Origin: Gemmatimonadaceae bacterium
GTDB lineage: Bacteria > Gemmatimonadota > Gemmatimonadetes > Gemmatimonadales > Gemmatimonadaceae
Reading direction: 5' to 3'
DNA: 64,000 bases
NCBI GenBank assembly: GCA_011525845.1
Contig: WYBP01000018.1
Span: 1 to 64,000, forward strand
Shown: in pieces, positions 32,901 to 40,844 of the stretch
How the letters are laid out: the number at the start of each line of letters is the position of its first letter
Position numbering within the stretch: position 1 is the stretch's first letter
Translations under genes and position numbers: made by a program
Notes under the pieces: generated by a model
What the model saw: the letters and a program-made list of their open reading frames with translations, nothing else
What the model was told of the DNA's origin: nothing
Database searches by the model: none

Positions 32901-33306
32901 TCACGGAGCGCTGGGCGTTGTTCTCCCCGGTCCCGACCCAGACGACGTTCGGGTCGCGCGGGTCGAGCGTGACGATGCCGATCGAGTAGGACGCCTGCCC
33001 GTCGAAGATCGGACTCCACGTGGTCCCGGCGTTCTCCGTCTTCCAGACGCCGCCGCTCGCCACGCCCACGTACCAGGTCTTCTTGTCCGGGTGCACCGCG
33101 ATGTCGGCGATGCGCCCCGACGTGAACGCGGGCCCGATCGACCGGAAGCGGAAGCCGCCGAGCGCCGCGGCGGGGATGCCGCCCGCGGCGGAGTCGGACG
33201 CGGCGGCGGCCGGCGCGGACGGCCGCTGCGCACCGGCAGAGGGCGCGACGACGGTCGCGGTGGCGAGGAGCGCGGCGAAGAGGGCGGAGAGGGACCTGGT
33301 GCGCAT
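29941..33306 (-). CDS. Secreted VPS10/sortilin-type beta-propeller protein (BNR-repeat hydrolase-like)
   Basis: 1,121 residues from ATG 33306 (signal peptide ending VAPSAGAQ); a longer frame to 33483 enters the divergent gene's promoter. Multiple BNR/sortilin-type repeats (GVWKTENAGTTW, VYKSEDGGRSW, LYKTTDGGETW, LYESFDRGRTY, IQVTEDGGTTW) span about 70-790. A C-terminal region (about 800-900) contains a beta-sandwich-like segment with VEVTDASGAVVSRFDGSN. A polyglycine tract at about 893-917 precedes a helical tail. Such proteins are abundant in Gemmatimonadota and Bacteroidota and are often annotated as glycosyl hydrolases, but catalytic residues are not established. Confidence 0.85.
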   Translation of the reverse strand: MRTRSLSALFAALLATATVVAPSAGAQRPSAPAAAASDSAAGGIPAAALGGFRFRSIGPAFTSGRIADIAVHPDKKTWYVGVASGGVWKTENAGTTWSPIFDGQASYSIGIVTLDPRDPNVVWVGTGENNAQRSVSFGDGVYKSEDGGRSWRNMGLKASEHIGAIVIDPRDSKVVYVAAQGPLWAEGGDRGLYKTTDGGETWTRILSGEKWAGVNEVILDPRNPDILIASTWQRHRHVWGYLAGGPESALHRSTDGGKTWKKLGTVPEGEGRIGLARSPSNPDVVYAIAEAANNRGGTFRSDDNGVSWRRQGSYSTISLYYQRIWVDPKEADRVYAVDVRTQVSTDGGRTFSALGESDKHVDNHAIWIDPDDTSHLLIGSDGGLYESFDRGRTYKFFGNLPVTQFYKIDVDQNAPFYNVYGGTQDNFSFGGPTRTTSANGIRNSDWFVTNGGDGFQSRVDPTDHNTVYAESQNGGLVRFDRRTGNAVRIVPEEEPGEDPARWYWDSPLIISPFSNTRLYFASQRVYRSDDRGENWRPVSPDLSRNIPRTSMKMQGRLWSVDAVARNNSTSYAGSVVALSESPKAEGLLYAGTDDGLIQVTEDGGTTWRKVESIAGVPDSSFVAYLTASPHDANVVYGAINNFKRGDFKPYVVRSGDKGRTWKVIASNLPARGPVHAVREDHVKAGLLFVGTEFGLFVSFDDGARWQQMRGGLPPIAVYDIAIQPQANDLVLGTFGRGIYVLDDYSALRQLAPERLRAEATLLSVSPTYLYMQDSPLGGSGAGFQGASHFFTPNPPVGATFTYHLRAALRTQRAARQARETALNRTGADVPFPGWEALKAEQEEEAPSIEVEVTDASGAVVSRFDGSNSAGTNRVTWNLRWPSVAPVTGAAGGGGFGGGGGGGGGGGGGGGGGGGGGSGASGGNGPYVAPGSYRVQLFKRVAGVRSALTQPTAFEVQLLPNPALTVAQRERAVAFQREAQEVQRAVLGANALMAETSTRLDALQRAVEQVTRPTTLDAEVRAAIVKLRGIREQLSGDNTPGRYSEPTETSLLGRLNTAASFGGHLGEPTGTQRRQLEIVRERFPAVRAALEAFVANELAALERKAEAEGAPWTPGRGVPPDA
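30556..30625. repeat. (CCACCR)n/(CCA)n microsatellite encoding polyglycine
   Basis: An interrupted tandem array of CCR triplets that encodes about 23 consecutive glycines on the minus strand, in the C-terminal linker of the sortilin-like protein. Tract-length change by slippage would keep the frame when whole triplets are gained or lost. Confidence 0.85.
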
Positions 33307-33438
33307 GACGGAACGGGTTCGGGGAGAGGAAGCCTGCAACCAGCGACTACGCGTGCGGGAAACCATCTGCTGATGATCCGTGACCCAGATAGTGCAGGCC
33401 AGAACGGCAAGTGGCACCATCAGACCGAGGACCCGAAG

Positions 33439-34515
33439 ATGCAGAGTCTCGCCATGGACCAGAAGATGCACACGAGGATGCACGCGGCAGCGCGGGCGCT
33501 CACGCTCCTGACCCTGCTCGCCGCGTCGGCCGTCGCGCTCGGCGCGCAGGACGTGCGGATCCGCACCCGCCCGGACGGCGACCGCGTCGTCATCCGCCGG
33601 TCGGACACGCCGATGATCGGCGTCACCACCGCCGCCACGAGTGAACGTGCCGACACGCTCGGCCTCCGGATCGAGTCGGTGGAGAAGGACTCGCCCGCGG
33701 AGAAGGCCGGGCTCAAGGCGGGGGACCGCCTGCAGGCGGTGAACGGGCTCAACCTGCGCGCCGCTCCCGCCGATGCCGGGCAGGAGGACTACGCCGGCGT
33801 GCTCAACCGCCGCTTGCAGCGCGAGGTGCAGGCCACGAAGAGCGGCGAGTCCGTGGAGCTGCGCGTGCTCTCCGGCGGCGCGGTCCGCACGGTGCGCGTG
33901 ACACCGACCTCGAGCGCGGATCTCATGAAGCGTGACGCGGAAGGGACGTTCTTCCGGAGCGCGTCGGCGGATCGCGCCGCGCTCGGGCTCACGGTCGCCA
34001 GCACCGGCACGGCGCGCGACACGCTCGGCGTCTTCGTGCAGTCGGTGGTGCGGGACGGGCCGGCCGAGAAGGCGGGGATCATCGAGGGGGACCGCATCGC
34101 GGCGATCGATGGCGTGAGCCTGCGCGTGGCGCGCGAGGACATCGCCGACCCGGCGGTCGCGGCGGCGCGCCCGGACCGGCTCGTGCAGGCGCTCGCGAAG
34201 CTCAAGGCGGGGGACGCCACCGAACTCACCGTGGTGACCGCCGGGCGCTCACGCACCGTGCGCGTCACGACGGTGAAGGCGAGCGAGATCCCCGGCATGG
34301 ACGGGAACGCGTTCATCTTCCGGCGTCCGGAGGGGGGCGCGGAGTGGGCGCCCTTCGGCGGCACGGGCACGATCGAGCTCCGCGGGCTCGAGGGTGCGGA
34401 CCGGGAGCGGCTCGAGGAGCGGCTGCGGGAGTTCATGCCACGGCTGCAGGGATTGCAGGGCCTGCGCGGGTTGGACGGGATCCGCATCGCGCGGACGGTG
34501 CGGACCGTGATCTGA
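33439..34515 (+). CDS. Secreted double-PDZ protein
   Basis: 358 residues. ATG 33439 is preceded by GAGG; later in-frame ATGs (33454, 33466, 33478) are alternatives that would trim the signal peptide, which ends AVALGAQ. Two PDZ domains follow: GLRIESVEKDSPAEKAGLKAGDRLQAVNG (about 70-110) and GVFVQSVVRDGPAEKAGIIEGDRIAAIDG (about 195-235). There is no HtrA-type trypsin-fold protease domain, so it is probably a periplasmic scaffold or substrate-recognition protein. It is divergent from the sortilin-like gene. Confidence 0.85.
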   Translation: MQSLAMDQKMHTRMHAAARALTLLTLLAASAVALGAQDVRIRTRPDGDRVVIRRSDTPMIGVTTAATSERADTLGLRIESVEKDSPAEKAGLKAGDRLQAVNGLNLRAAPADAGQEDYAGVLNRRLQREVQATKSGESVELRVLSGGAVRTVRVTPTSSADLMKRDAEGTFFRSASADRAALGLTVASTGTARDTLGVFVQSVVRDGPAEKAGIIEGDRIAAIDGVSLRVAREDIADPAVAAARPDRLVQALAKLKAGDATELTVVTAGRSRTVRVTTVKASEIPGMDGNAFIFRRPEGGAEWAPFGGTGTIELRGLEGADRERLEERLREFMPRLQGLQGLRGLDGIRIARTVRTVI

Positions 34516-34586
34516 CGCGAAGGCTACGTCGCGCGGAACCGCGCGGCCCGGCCCTCGTCCGGATTTCGCTGACTCGCTCACTCCGG

Positions 34587-34623
34587 AGGGGAACGGTACC
34601 TTAGCACGGTATCGTTCCCCTTT
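34587..34623 (+). terminator. Rho-independent-type terminator after the PDZ gene
   Basis: AGGGGAACGGTACC (34587-34600) pairs with GGTATCGTTCCCCT (34608-34621) through one G-U wobble, with a 7-base loop followed by TTTCG. Confidence 0.75.
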
Positions 34624-34640
34624 CGCATCATTGGTGAGAG

Positions 34641-36161
34641 ATGTCTTCCAAGTTCCCTGCAGCCCGTCCGCGCGCCGCGCGCGCGCTTCCCGTCGCCCTG
34701 CTCGTCGCGTCCGCACTCGTCGCCACCGCCTGCGCGGACCGCACGCCACCCCCGGATCCACAGCTCGTCGGCCAGTGGACGCGCACTTCCCTCGCGCTGG
34801 TCCGCACGGAGCGCCTCGGGCCGCCGGTTGCCTCGCGCATCTCGGCCTACGCCGCCGTCGCGCTCTTCGAGGGGTACGCCTCCGATCCGACCTCCGGGCT
34901 CCGCTCGCTCGCGGGCCAGCTGAACGGCCTCGACCGGCTCCCCTCGGTGCCCGAGGGCGCGCGCGTGGACGGCGCGATCGTCGCCGCGGTGGCGGAGCGG
35001 GTGGTGCTCGACTCCCTCTTCCGCGACGGCTTCGCCGGCACGCGGCGCACGATCGACTCGCTGGCGACCGCGCAGGTCGAGGCGCGCGTCGCGGCGGGGG
35101 TGAGCGCCGAGGTCCGCGGGAACTCCGAGGCGCACGGCCGCGTGCTGGGTGACGCGCTCCTCGCCTGGGCGGAGGTGGATGGCTTCTACGCGACGCGCGG
35201 CCGCCCATGGAAGCAGCCGACCTCCAGGACGCAGTGGCAGAACACCGCGACGCTCGACCAGTTCGTGCCGCAGATGCTCTCCGGGCAGTCCGACTTCGTC
35301 TCCACCCGGAACCCCAACGTCGCGCTCGACGCGGAGACGGCGACGGAGAAGGGGATGTTCGCCAACCGGCCGAAGGCCACGGGTGCGACCACGCTCCCGA
35401 CGTTCAATCCCGTGAATCCCACGGAGCCCTACTGGGGGGAGCTCCGCACCTTCGTGATCCGCGATGGCGAGGAGTGCGCGCCGCCGCCGATGCCGGAGTA
35501 CTCGGAGAAGCCCGGCTCGGCGTTCTATAGGATCGGCAAGGAGTTCCACGACTCGATCAAGACGCTCACGCCCGAGAAGCGGCAGACGGCGCTCTTCTGG
35601 AACGACAACCCGGTCGCGACGGGCACGCCGGGGTTCCACTGGATCAGCGTGGTGAACCAGATGATCCCGCGGCGCGGGCTGAGCGCGCCGGAAGCCGCGG
35701 AGCTCTACGCGCTCACGTCGCTGGCGATCGCGGACGCGTTCATCGGGTGCTGGAAGGAGAAGTACGAGTCCCTCGTGGTGCGGCCGGTGGCGTACACGCA
35801 GCGCCTCTTCGACAAGGACTACCGCACGGTGATCGCCACGCCCCCCTTCCCGGAGTATCCCTCCGGCCACTCCGTGCAGTCGGCGGCGGCGGTGGAGGTG
35901 CTGATCGGCATCCTCGGCGACACGATCGCGTACACGGACTCCAGCCAGGTGGACGTGGGGCAGGAGGCGCGCGCGTTCACCTCGTTCTCGCACGCGCGGA
36001 ACGACGTCGCCTGGTCGCGCGTCTGGGGTGGCGTGCACTACATCCCCGCGGTGGTCGACGGCGTCGCGCAGGGGGAGTGCATCGGGCGGCGCGTGCGGGG
36101 CCTGCAGACGCGGAGCACGGCGCGGGTGGCGACGGCGGCGACGACGGGCGCGACGCCTTGA
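34641..36161 (+). CDS. Vanadium-dependent haloperoxidase/PAP2-like lipoprotein
   Basis: 506 residues with a lipobox ATAC (C31). The phosphate/vanadate-binding triad is present: KYESLVVRP, PEYPSGHSVQSAA (S408-G409-H410) and ARNDVAWSRVWGGVH (R460, H466). These are diagnostic of the PAP2/vanadium haloperoxidase superfamily, and the length fits bacterial vanadium-haloperoxidase homologues. Activity could be haloperoxidase or acid phosphatase and cannot be settled from sequence. The stop overlaps the next gene's TTG start by four bases, coupling it to the CRTAC1-like protein; this pairing recurs in related phyla. Confidence 0.85.
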   Translation: MSSKFPAARPRAARALPVALLVASALVATACADRTPPPDPQLVGQWTRTSLALVRTERLGPPVASRISAYAAVALFEGYASDPTSGLRSLAGQLNGLDRLPSVPEGARVDGAIVAAVAERVVLDSLFRDGFAGTRRTIDSLATAQVEARVAAGVSAEVRGNSEAHGRVLGDALLAWAEVDGFYATRGRPWKQPTSRTQWQNTATLDQFVPQMLSGQSDFVSTRNPNVALDAETATEKGMFANRPKATGATTLPTFNPVNPTEPYWGELRTFVIRDGEECAPPPMPEYSEKPGSAFYRIGKEFHDSIKTLTPEKRQTALFWNDNPVATGTPGFHWISVVNQMIPRRGLSAPEAAELYALTSLAIADAFIGCWKEKYESLVVRPVAYTQRLFDKDYRTVIATPPFPEYPSGHSVQSAAAVEVLIGILGDTIAYTDSSQVDVGQEARAFTSFSHARNDVAWSRVWGGVHYIPAVVDGVAQGECIGRRVRGLQTRSTARVATAATTGATP

Positions 36162-39100
36162 GTCGGCGCGCGCCTGCGGAACGCCTGGGTGCGCCAGGCC
36201 GCGCGCGTGCGTACGGAATCACCTGCGCGCTCGCGCTCGCGGTCGTGCTCGCGCTCTCGGCCTGCGGCGACGCCGCGCCGCGCGTTGGCGAGTGGCAGCA
36301 GGGCGAAAGCTTCCGCTGGCGCGCACTCGACGTGGCCGGCGCCGCGCGCAACAGCGCCGACGCGCGCGCGGGCTTCACCTCGCTCGGCGCCGCCCGCACC
36401 GGACTCAACCACGAGAACCGCGTCGAGGACGAGCACGCGCTCGCCAACCGCAACCTGCTCATCGGCGCCGGCGCGGCTGCGGGGGACGTCGACGGCGACG
36501 GCTATCCCGACCTCTTCCTCGCCGCCGTCGAGCGCCCCGCGCGCCTCTATAAGAACCTCGGCGGCCTCCGCTTCCAGGACGTGACGGTGGAGAGCGGCCT
36601 CGCCACGGACAGTCTCGCCAGTACGGGTACCGTGTTCGCCGACGTCGACGGGGACGCCGACCTCGACCTCCTCGTCGGCACGCTCGGCGGTCCGGTGAAG
36701 CTCTGGCTGAACGACGGCCACGCGAAGTTCACGGACGCCACGGCGGAGAGCGGGCTGGTGGGAGGCTACGCCGCGACGACGCTCACCCTCGCCGACGTGG
36801 ACGGGGACGGAGACCTCGACCTGTACGTGGCGACCTACAAGGTGCGGAACGCGCTCGACGCGTACCCGCCCCAGGCCCGTTCGTTCGAGCAGGTCGTGAC
36901 CAAGCGCGGCGACACCTACGCGGTGAAGCCCGAGTGGGTGCGCGAGTACCGCATCGAGGACCGCCCGGACCTCGGGGGCATCGTCCGCTCGCAGCGCGCC
37001 GACCCCGACCTCTTCTTCCTCAATGACGGGCACGGGAAGTTCGTGCACACGCCGATCAGCGGTGCGCGCTTCCGCGACGAGCTGGGACGCCCACTCGCGG
37101 CCGAGCCGGACTTCTTCACGCTGGCGGCGCGCTTCCACGACGTGAACGGGGACGGTGCGCCCGACCTCTACGTCTGCAACGACTTCGAGGACCCGGACCA
37201 GTTCTGGCTGAACGACGGGCGCGGGAACTTCCGGCTCGCGCCCCGCCACGCGCTCACGGCCACGAGCAACACCTGCATGTCCGTCGACTTCGCGGATGTC
37301 GACCGCGACGGCAACGTGGACATCTTCACGGCCGACATGCTGAGCCCGACGCTCGCCAAGCGGCAGTCGGGCATCCCCACTCACACGCCCCTCGCCAAGC
37401 CGGTCGGCGAGTCGCGCGACCGGTCGCAGTGGATGCGGAACATGCTGCACATCGGCCGCGGGGACGGGTCGTGGGCGGAGGTGAGCGAGTTCGCGGGCGT
37501 GGGAGCCACCGACTGGACCTGGGGCTCGGCGTTCCTTGACGTCGACCTCGACGGCTTCGAGGACCTGCTCACCGTGAACGGGCACCGCTGGGACATCCGC
37601 GATGCGGACACCTTCGACCGGATCCGCAACGAGTTCCCGCGTGTGCCCTGGAACCGCGAGCAGGGGATGTTCCCGGAGCTCGCCACGCGCAGCATCGCGC
37701 TCCGCAACAACGGCGACCTCACCTTCCGCGCGATGCCCGGGGGCTGGGGGCTGGGCGACGTGGACGCGATCTCGCAGGGGATCGCGCTGGCCGACTTCGA
37801 CCTCGACGGCGACCTCGACGTGGTGGTGACACGGCTCAACGCGCCCGTCGCCTTCATGCGCAACGACGCCACCGCGCCGCGGATCGCGGTGCGGCTCGTG
37901 GGCGGCGTCGCCAACCGTGCGGGGATCGGGGCGGTCGTCGAGCTCCGTACGGCGAGCCTCGCGACGCAGCGCGCGGAGCTCACGTCGGGAGGCTACTACC
38001 TCTCGGGGAGTGAGGCGCAGCTCACCTTCGCGACCGGCGCGGACACCGTCGCGACGATCGTCGTCCGCTGGCCCGGAGGGGCGCGCTCGGTGATCGAGGG
38101 GGCGCGGCAGAACCGCCTCTATGAGATCGACATCGCGGGATCACTGCTGGCGGAAGGGGAGCCAGCGCCCGCGGCCGCGCGCATCGCGCTCTTCGAGGAC
38201 GCCACCGCGCGCCTCGGCGGGCACGCGCACCGCGACACCCTCTTCGATGACTTCCGCCGCCAGCCCCTCCTCCCGAACCGCTTCAGCCAGCTCGGGCCCG
38301 GCGTCGCCTGGATCGACACCGACGGGGACGGGCGTGAGGAACTCCTGGTGGGGGACGGCCGGGGCGGCGCGCTCACGGTGATGCAGCAGGTGGGCGGACG
38401 GTTCACGGCGCGGCGGAGTGCGGCGCGTGCGGCGGGCGATCTCACGACCATCGTTCCGTTCCCCGGCCGCGACGGCGCGCGTCGCCTGCTCGCGGGGCAG
38501 TCGAACTACGAGGCGATGACCGACAGCGCGGCGCTCGCGATGGCCCGTGTGCTCGCGTTCGACGCACGCTCCGCGGCGCCGGGCACGCCCGAGGCGCTGC
38601 TGGGCGGCGACACCGCGAGCGTGGGCGCGCTCGCGGTGGCCGACGTCGACGGCGACGGGTGGCTCGACCTCTTCGTGGCGCCGCGGGTGATCGGCGGCGC
38701 GTGGCCCGTGCCCGCGCCGTCGCGGATCTATCGCGGGCACGCGGATGGGAGTCTCACGCTCGACAGCGCGAACGCGCGCGCGCTCGCCTCCCTCGGGCTC
38801 GTCTCCTCCGCCACGCTCGCCGACCTCGACGGGGACGGCGCGCCCGAGTTGATCGTGGCCGCGGAGTTCGGGCCGGTGCGCGTGCTCAGGAACGAACGCG
38901 GGATCCTCACGGACCGCACCCGCGAGCTCGGCCTCTCCGACATCCGGAGCCGCTGGAACGGACTCGCGGTCGGTGACTTCGATGGCGACGGGCGTCCCGA
39001 CCTCGTCGCGACGAGCTGGGGGCGCAACACGCCCTGGGGGGCGTCACCCTCGCGGCCGCAGGTGCTCTTCGCCGGCCGATTCGGAGGGAGCGAACTCGGG

Positions 39101-39940
39101 CTGCTCTTCGCCCGTGCCGACTCGATCACCGGGCGCGAGATGCCGCTCGAGTCGTTCGCGCGCCTCGGCGTGGGGTTCCCGGTGCTCCGGTCGCGGATCG
39201 CGACCTACACCGAGTTCGCGTCGACGGCGGCCGAGGAGCTGTTCGTGGATGGCCTGCAGGGCGCGACACGCGTCGGGGCCACCACGTTCGACCATATGGT
39301 ATTCCTGAACCGTGGCGACCGGTTCGAGGCACGCGCGCTGCCTGCCGCGGCGCAGCTGGCGCCCTCGTTCGGGGTGAGCGTCGCCGACTTCGACGGCGAT
39401 GGCCGCGAGGACCTCTTCCTCGCGCAGAACTTCTTCCCCACGGAGATCAGCCTGCCGCGCTTCGACGCCGGCGTCGGGCTGGTGCTCCTCGGCGACGGCG
39501 CCGGCGGGTTCCGCGCGCTGAGGTCGGCGGAGTCCGGCATCGTGATGCGCGGCGACCAGCGGGGGAGCGCGGTGGCGGACTTCGATGGCGACGGGCGGGT
39601 GGACATCGCGGTGGGCCAGAACGGGGGCGCGACGCGTCTCTGGCGGAACCTCGGTGCGCGTCCCGGTCTTCGCGTGCGTCTCGACGGTGGTCCGGGGAAT
39701 CCGCTGGGGATCGGCTCCCAGCTGCGGATCGAGACGGAGGCGGGGTCGGGTCCCGTGCGGGTGCTGCGCGCGGGGAGCGGCTACTGGTCCACGGACGGCG
39801 CGGTGACCGTGATGTCGACGGGCGAAGGAGTGCGCGCGCTGGTGGTGCGCTGGCCGTCAGGACGCGAGGATCGGGTGCCGCTGCAAGTCGGCGCTGGCGA
39901 ACAACTTGTGCGCTATGCGAACGCCAGAGTGACGCGGTAG
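36158..39940 (+). CDS. CRTAC1-like FG-GAP/VCBS repeat lipoprotein with two ASPIC/UnbV domains
   Basis: 1,260 residues starting at TTG 36158, which overlaps the haloperoxidase-like stop (TTGA) and gives a clean lipoprotein signal ending ALSAC; no ATG gives a signal peptide. FG-GAP/VCBS repeats with calcium-binding DVDGDG, DVDGDA and DFDGDG loops form beta-propellers in the first and second halves. ASPIC/UnbV-type domains occur at about 570-655 (GIGAVVELRTASL...VVRWPGG) and at the C-terminus (PLGIGSQLRIETEAG...VVRWPSG). The architecture appears to be a tandem duplication of an entire propeller-ASPIC unit. It is surface or periplasmic, and its role is unknown. Confidence 0.87.
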   Translation: MSRRAPAERLGAPGRARAYGITCALALAVVLALSACGDAAPRVGEWQQGESFRWRALDVAGAARNSADARAGFTSLGAARTGLNHENRVEDEHALANRNLLIGAGAAAGDVDGDGYPDLFLAAVERPARLYKNLGGLRFQDVTVESGLATDSLASTGTVFADVDGDADLDLLVGTLGGPVKLWLNDGHAKFTDATAESGLVGGYAATTLTLADVDGDGDLDLYVATYKVRNALDAYPPQARSFEQVVTKRGDTYAVKPEWVREYRIEDRPDLGGIVRSQRADPDLFFLNDGHGKFVHTPISGARFRDELGRPLAAEPDFFTLAARFHDVNGDGAPDLYVCNDFEDPDQFWLNDGRGNFRLAPRHALTATSNTCMSVDFADVDRDGNVDIFTADMLSPTLAKRQSGIPTHTPLAKPVGESRDRSQWMRNMLHIGRGDGSWAEVSEFAGVGATDWTWGSAFLDVDLDGFEDLLTVNGHRWDIRDADTFDRIRNEFPRVPWNREQGMFPELATRSIALRNNGDLTFRAMPGGWGLGDVDAISQGIALADFDLDGDLDVVVTRLNAPVAFMRNDATAPRIAVRLVGGVANRAGIGAVVELRTASLATQRAELTSGGYYLSGSEAQLTFATGADTVATIVVRWPGGARSVIEGARQNRLYEIDIAGSLLAEGEPAPAAARIALFEDATARLGGHAHRDTLFDDFRRQPLLPNRFSQLGPGVAWIDTDGDGREELLVGDGRGGALTVMQQVGGRFTARRSAARAAGDLTTIVPFPGRDGARRLLAGQSNYEAMTDSAALAMARVLAFDARSAAPGTPEALLGGDTASVGALAVADVDGDGWLDLFVAPRVIGGAWPVPAPSRIYRGHADGSLTLDSANARALASLGLVSSATLADLDGDGAPELIVAAEFGPVRVLRNERGILTDRTRELGLSDIRSRWNGLAVGDFDGDGRPDLVATSWGRNTPWGASPSRPQVLFAGRFGGSELGLLFARADSITGREMPLESFARLGVGFPVLRSRIATYTEFASTAAEELFVDGLQGATRVGATTFDHMVFLNRGDRFEARALPAAAQLAPSFGVSVADFDGDGREDLFLAQNFFPTEISLPRFDAGVGLVLLGDGAGGFRALRSAESGIVMRGDQRGSAVADFDGDGRVDIAVGQNGGATRLWRNLGARPGLRVRLDGGPGNPLGIGSQLRIETEAGSGPVRVLRAGSGYWSTDGAVTVMSTGEGVRALVVRWPSGREDRVPLQVGAGEQLVRYANARVTR

Positions 39941-40071
39941 CGGGCTTGCCCGGTATTGCTTGCGACGGTACATCCTATTTCGTACGTTCTGCTTCACGCA
40001 TCCGTTGACGGCACCGAACCGCGGTCGTCGTGGCGGGGCAAACGTTCTTCTTATCCGGAGTCTCCCCCACT

Positions 40072-40722
40072 ATGGATATTCGTTCAGCAGTCCGGATGTC
40101 CGGTCTCGTGCTCATCCTTGCAGCCTTCGGCTGCGCGGATAGCGACTACACGACGGCCGATGTCAGCAACGTCTTCACGGTCTCGCCGAACTACGTCGGC
40201 GTGGACGAGGGCACCCCGGTGCAGTTCACGGCCGAGGTCGGCACCGACCCGGTGGCCGTGACCTGGGAGTCGAGCGACGTGACCAAGGCGACCGTGTCGC
40301 CGACGGGACTCGTGACGACCCTCACCCCTGGATTCGTCGCGATCACCGCGACCCAGACGGCCAACGCCACCATGAAGAAGTCGGCGAGCCTGACGATCTT
40401 CCAGTTGCTCGGCACCGGACTCTCGAACGGCGTGGGCGTGACGGTCGGCGGCAACGTCGGCCAGCAGTTCCTCTACCGCATCTTCGTCCCGGAGGGCACG
40501 ACCAACCTCTCGGTGACGCTTGGCGGCGGCACGGGCGACCTCGACATCTATACGCAGCGTGCGACCCCGCCGACGACGTCCACCTTCACCTGCCGGTCGT
40601 GGAATGGCGGGAACACGGAGTCCTGCCAGCACGCCAACCCGGCCTCCGGCACCTGGTACATCCTGGTGGACGTGTATACGGCCGGTGCGGGTGCGACCCT
40701 GACGGCCACCCGGACACCGTAA
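40072..40722 (+). CDS. Lipoprotein with Ig-like and PPC domains
   Basis: 216 residues from ATG 40072, with lipobox LAAFGC (C21). A Big_2-like Ig domain (VSPNYVGVDEGTPVQFTAEV...VTWESSDVTKATVSPTGLV) covers about 36-108. A pre-peptidase C-terminal (PPC) domain (FVPEGTTNLSVTLGGGTGDLDIY...SGTWYILVDVYTAGAGATL) ends the protein. PPC domains usually assist folding or substrate binding of secreted enzymes, but no catalytic domain is present. It stands alone, with a strong terminator just downstream. Confidence 0.8.
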   Translation: MDIRSAVRMSGLVLILAAFGCADSDYTTADVSNVFTVSPNYVGVDEGTPVQFTAEVGTDPVAVTWESSDVTKATVSPTGLVTTLTPGFVAITATQTANATMKKSASLTIFQLLGTGLSNGVGVTVGGNVGQQFLYRIFVPEGTTNLSVTLGGGTGDLDIYTQRATPPTTSTFTCRSWNGGNTESCQHANPASGTWYILVDVYTAGAGATLTATRTP

Positions 40723-40733
40723 GCGGAATCGAT

Positions 40734-40767
40734 CGAGGGCCTCGGCCGGCATCCGGCGAGGCCCTCG
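40734..40767 (+). terminator. Hairpin terminator after the Ig/PPC lipoprotein
   Basis: CGAGGGCCTCG (40734-40744) pairs perfectly with CGAGGCCCTCG (40757-40767), with an inner CCGG/CCGG. It separates the lipoprotein from the SusC gene. Confidence 0.7.
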
Positions 40768-40844
40768 TGAATGTTGACCCATGCAGGCAGATGGTCGCGG
40801 ATCGCTCGTGAGATGTTCCCCCCAAAATCAAGCAGAGGTTCACT

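Noticed and set aside
32554-33438. Upstream extension of the PDZ gene
   Set aside because: The extension is antisense to the sortilin-like gene; the signal peptide begins only after 33439.
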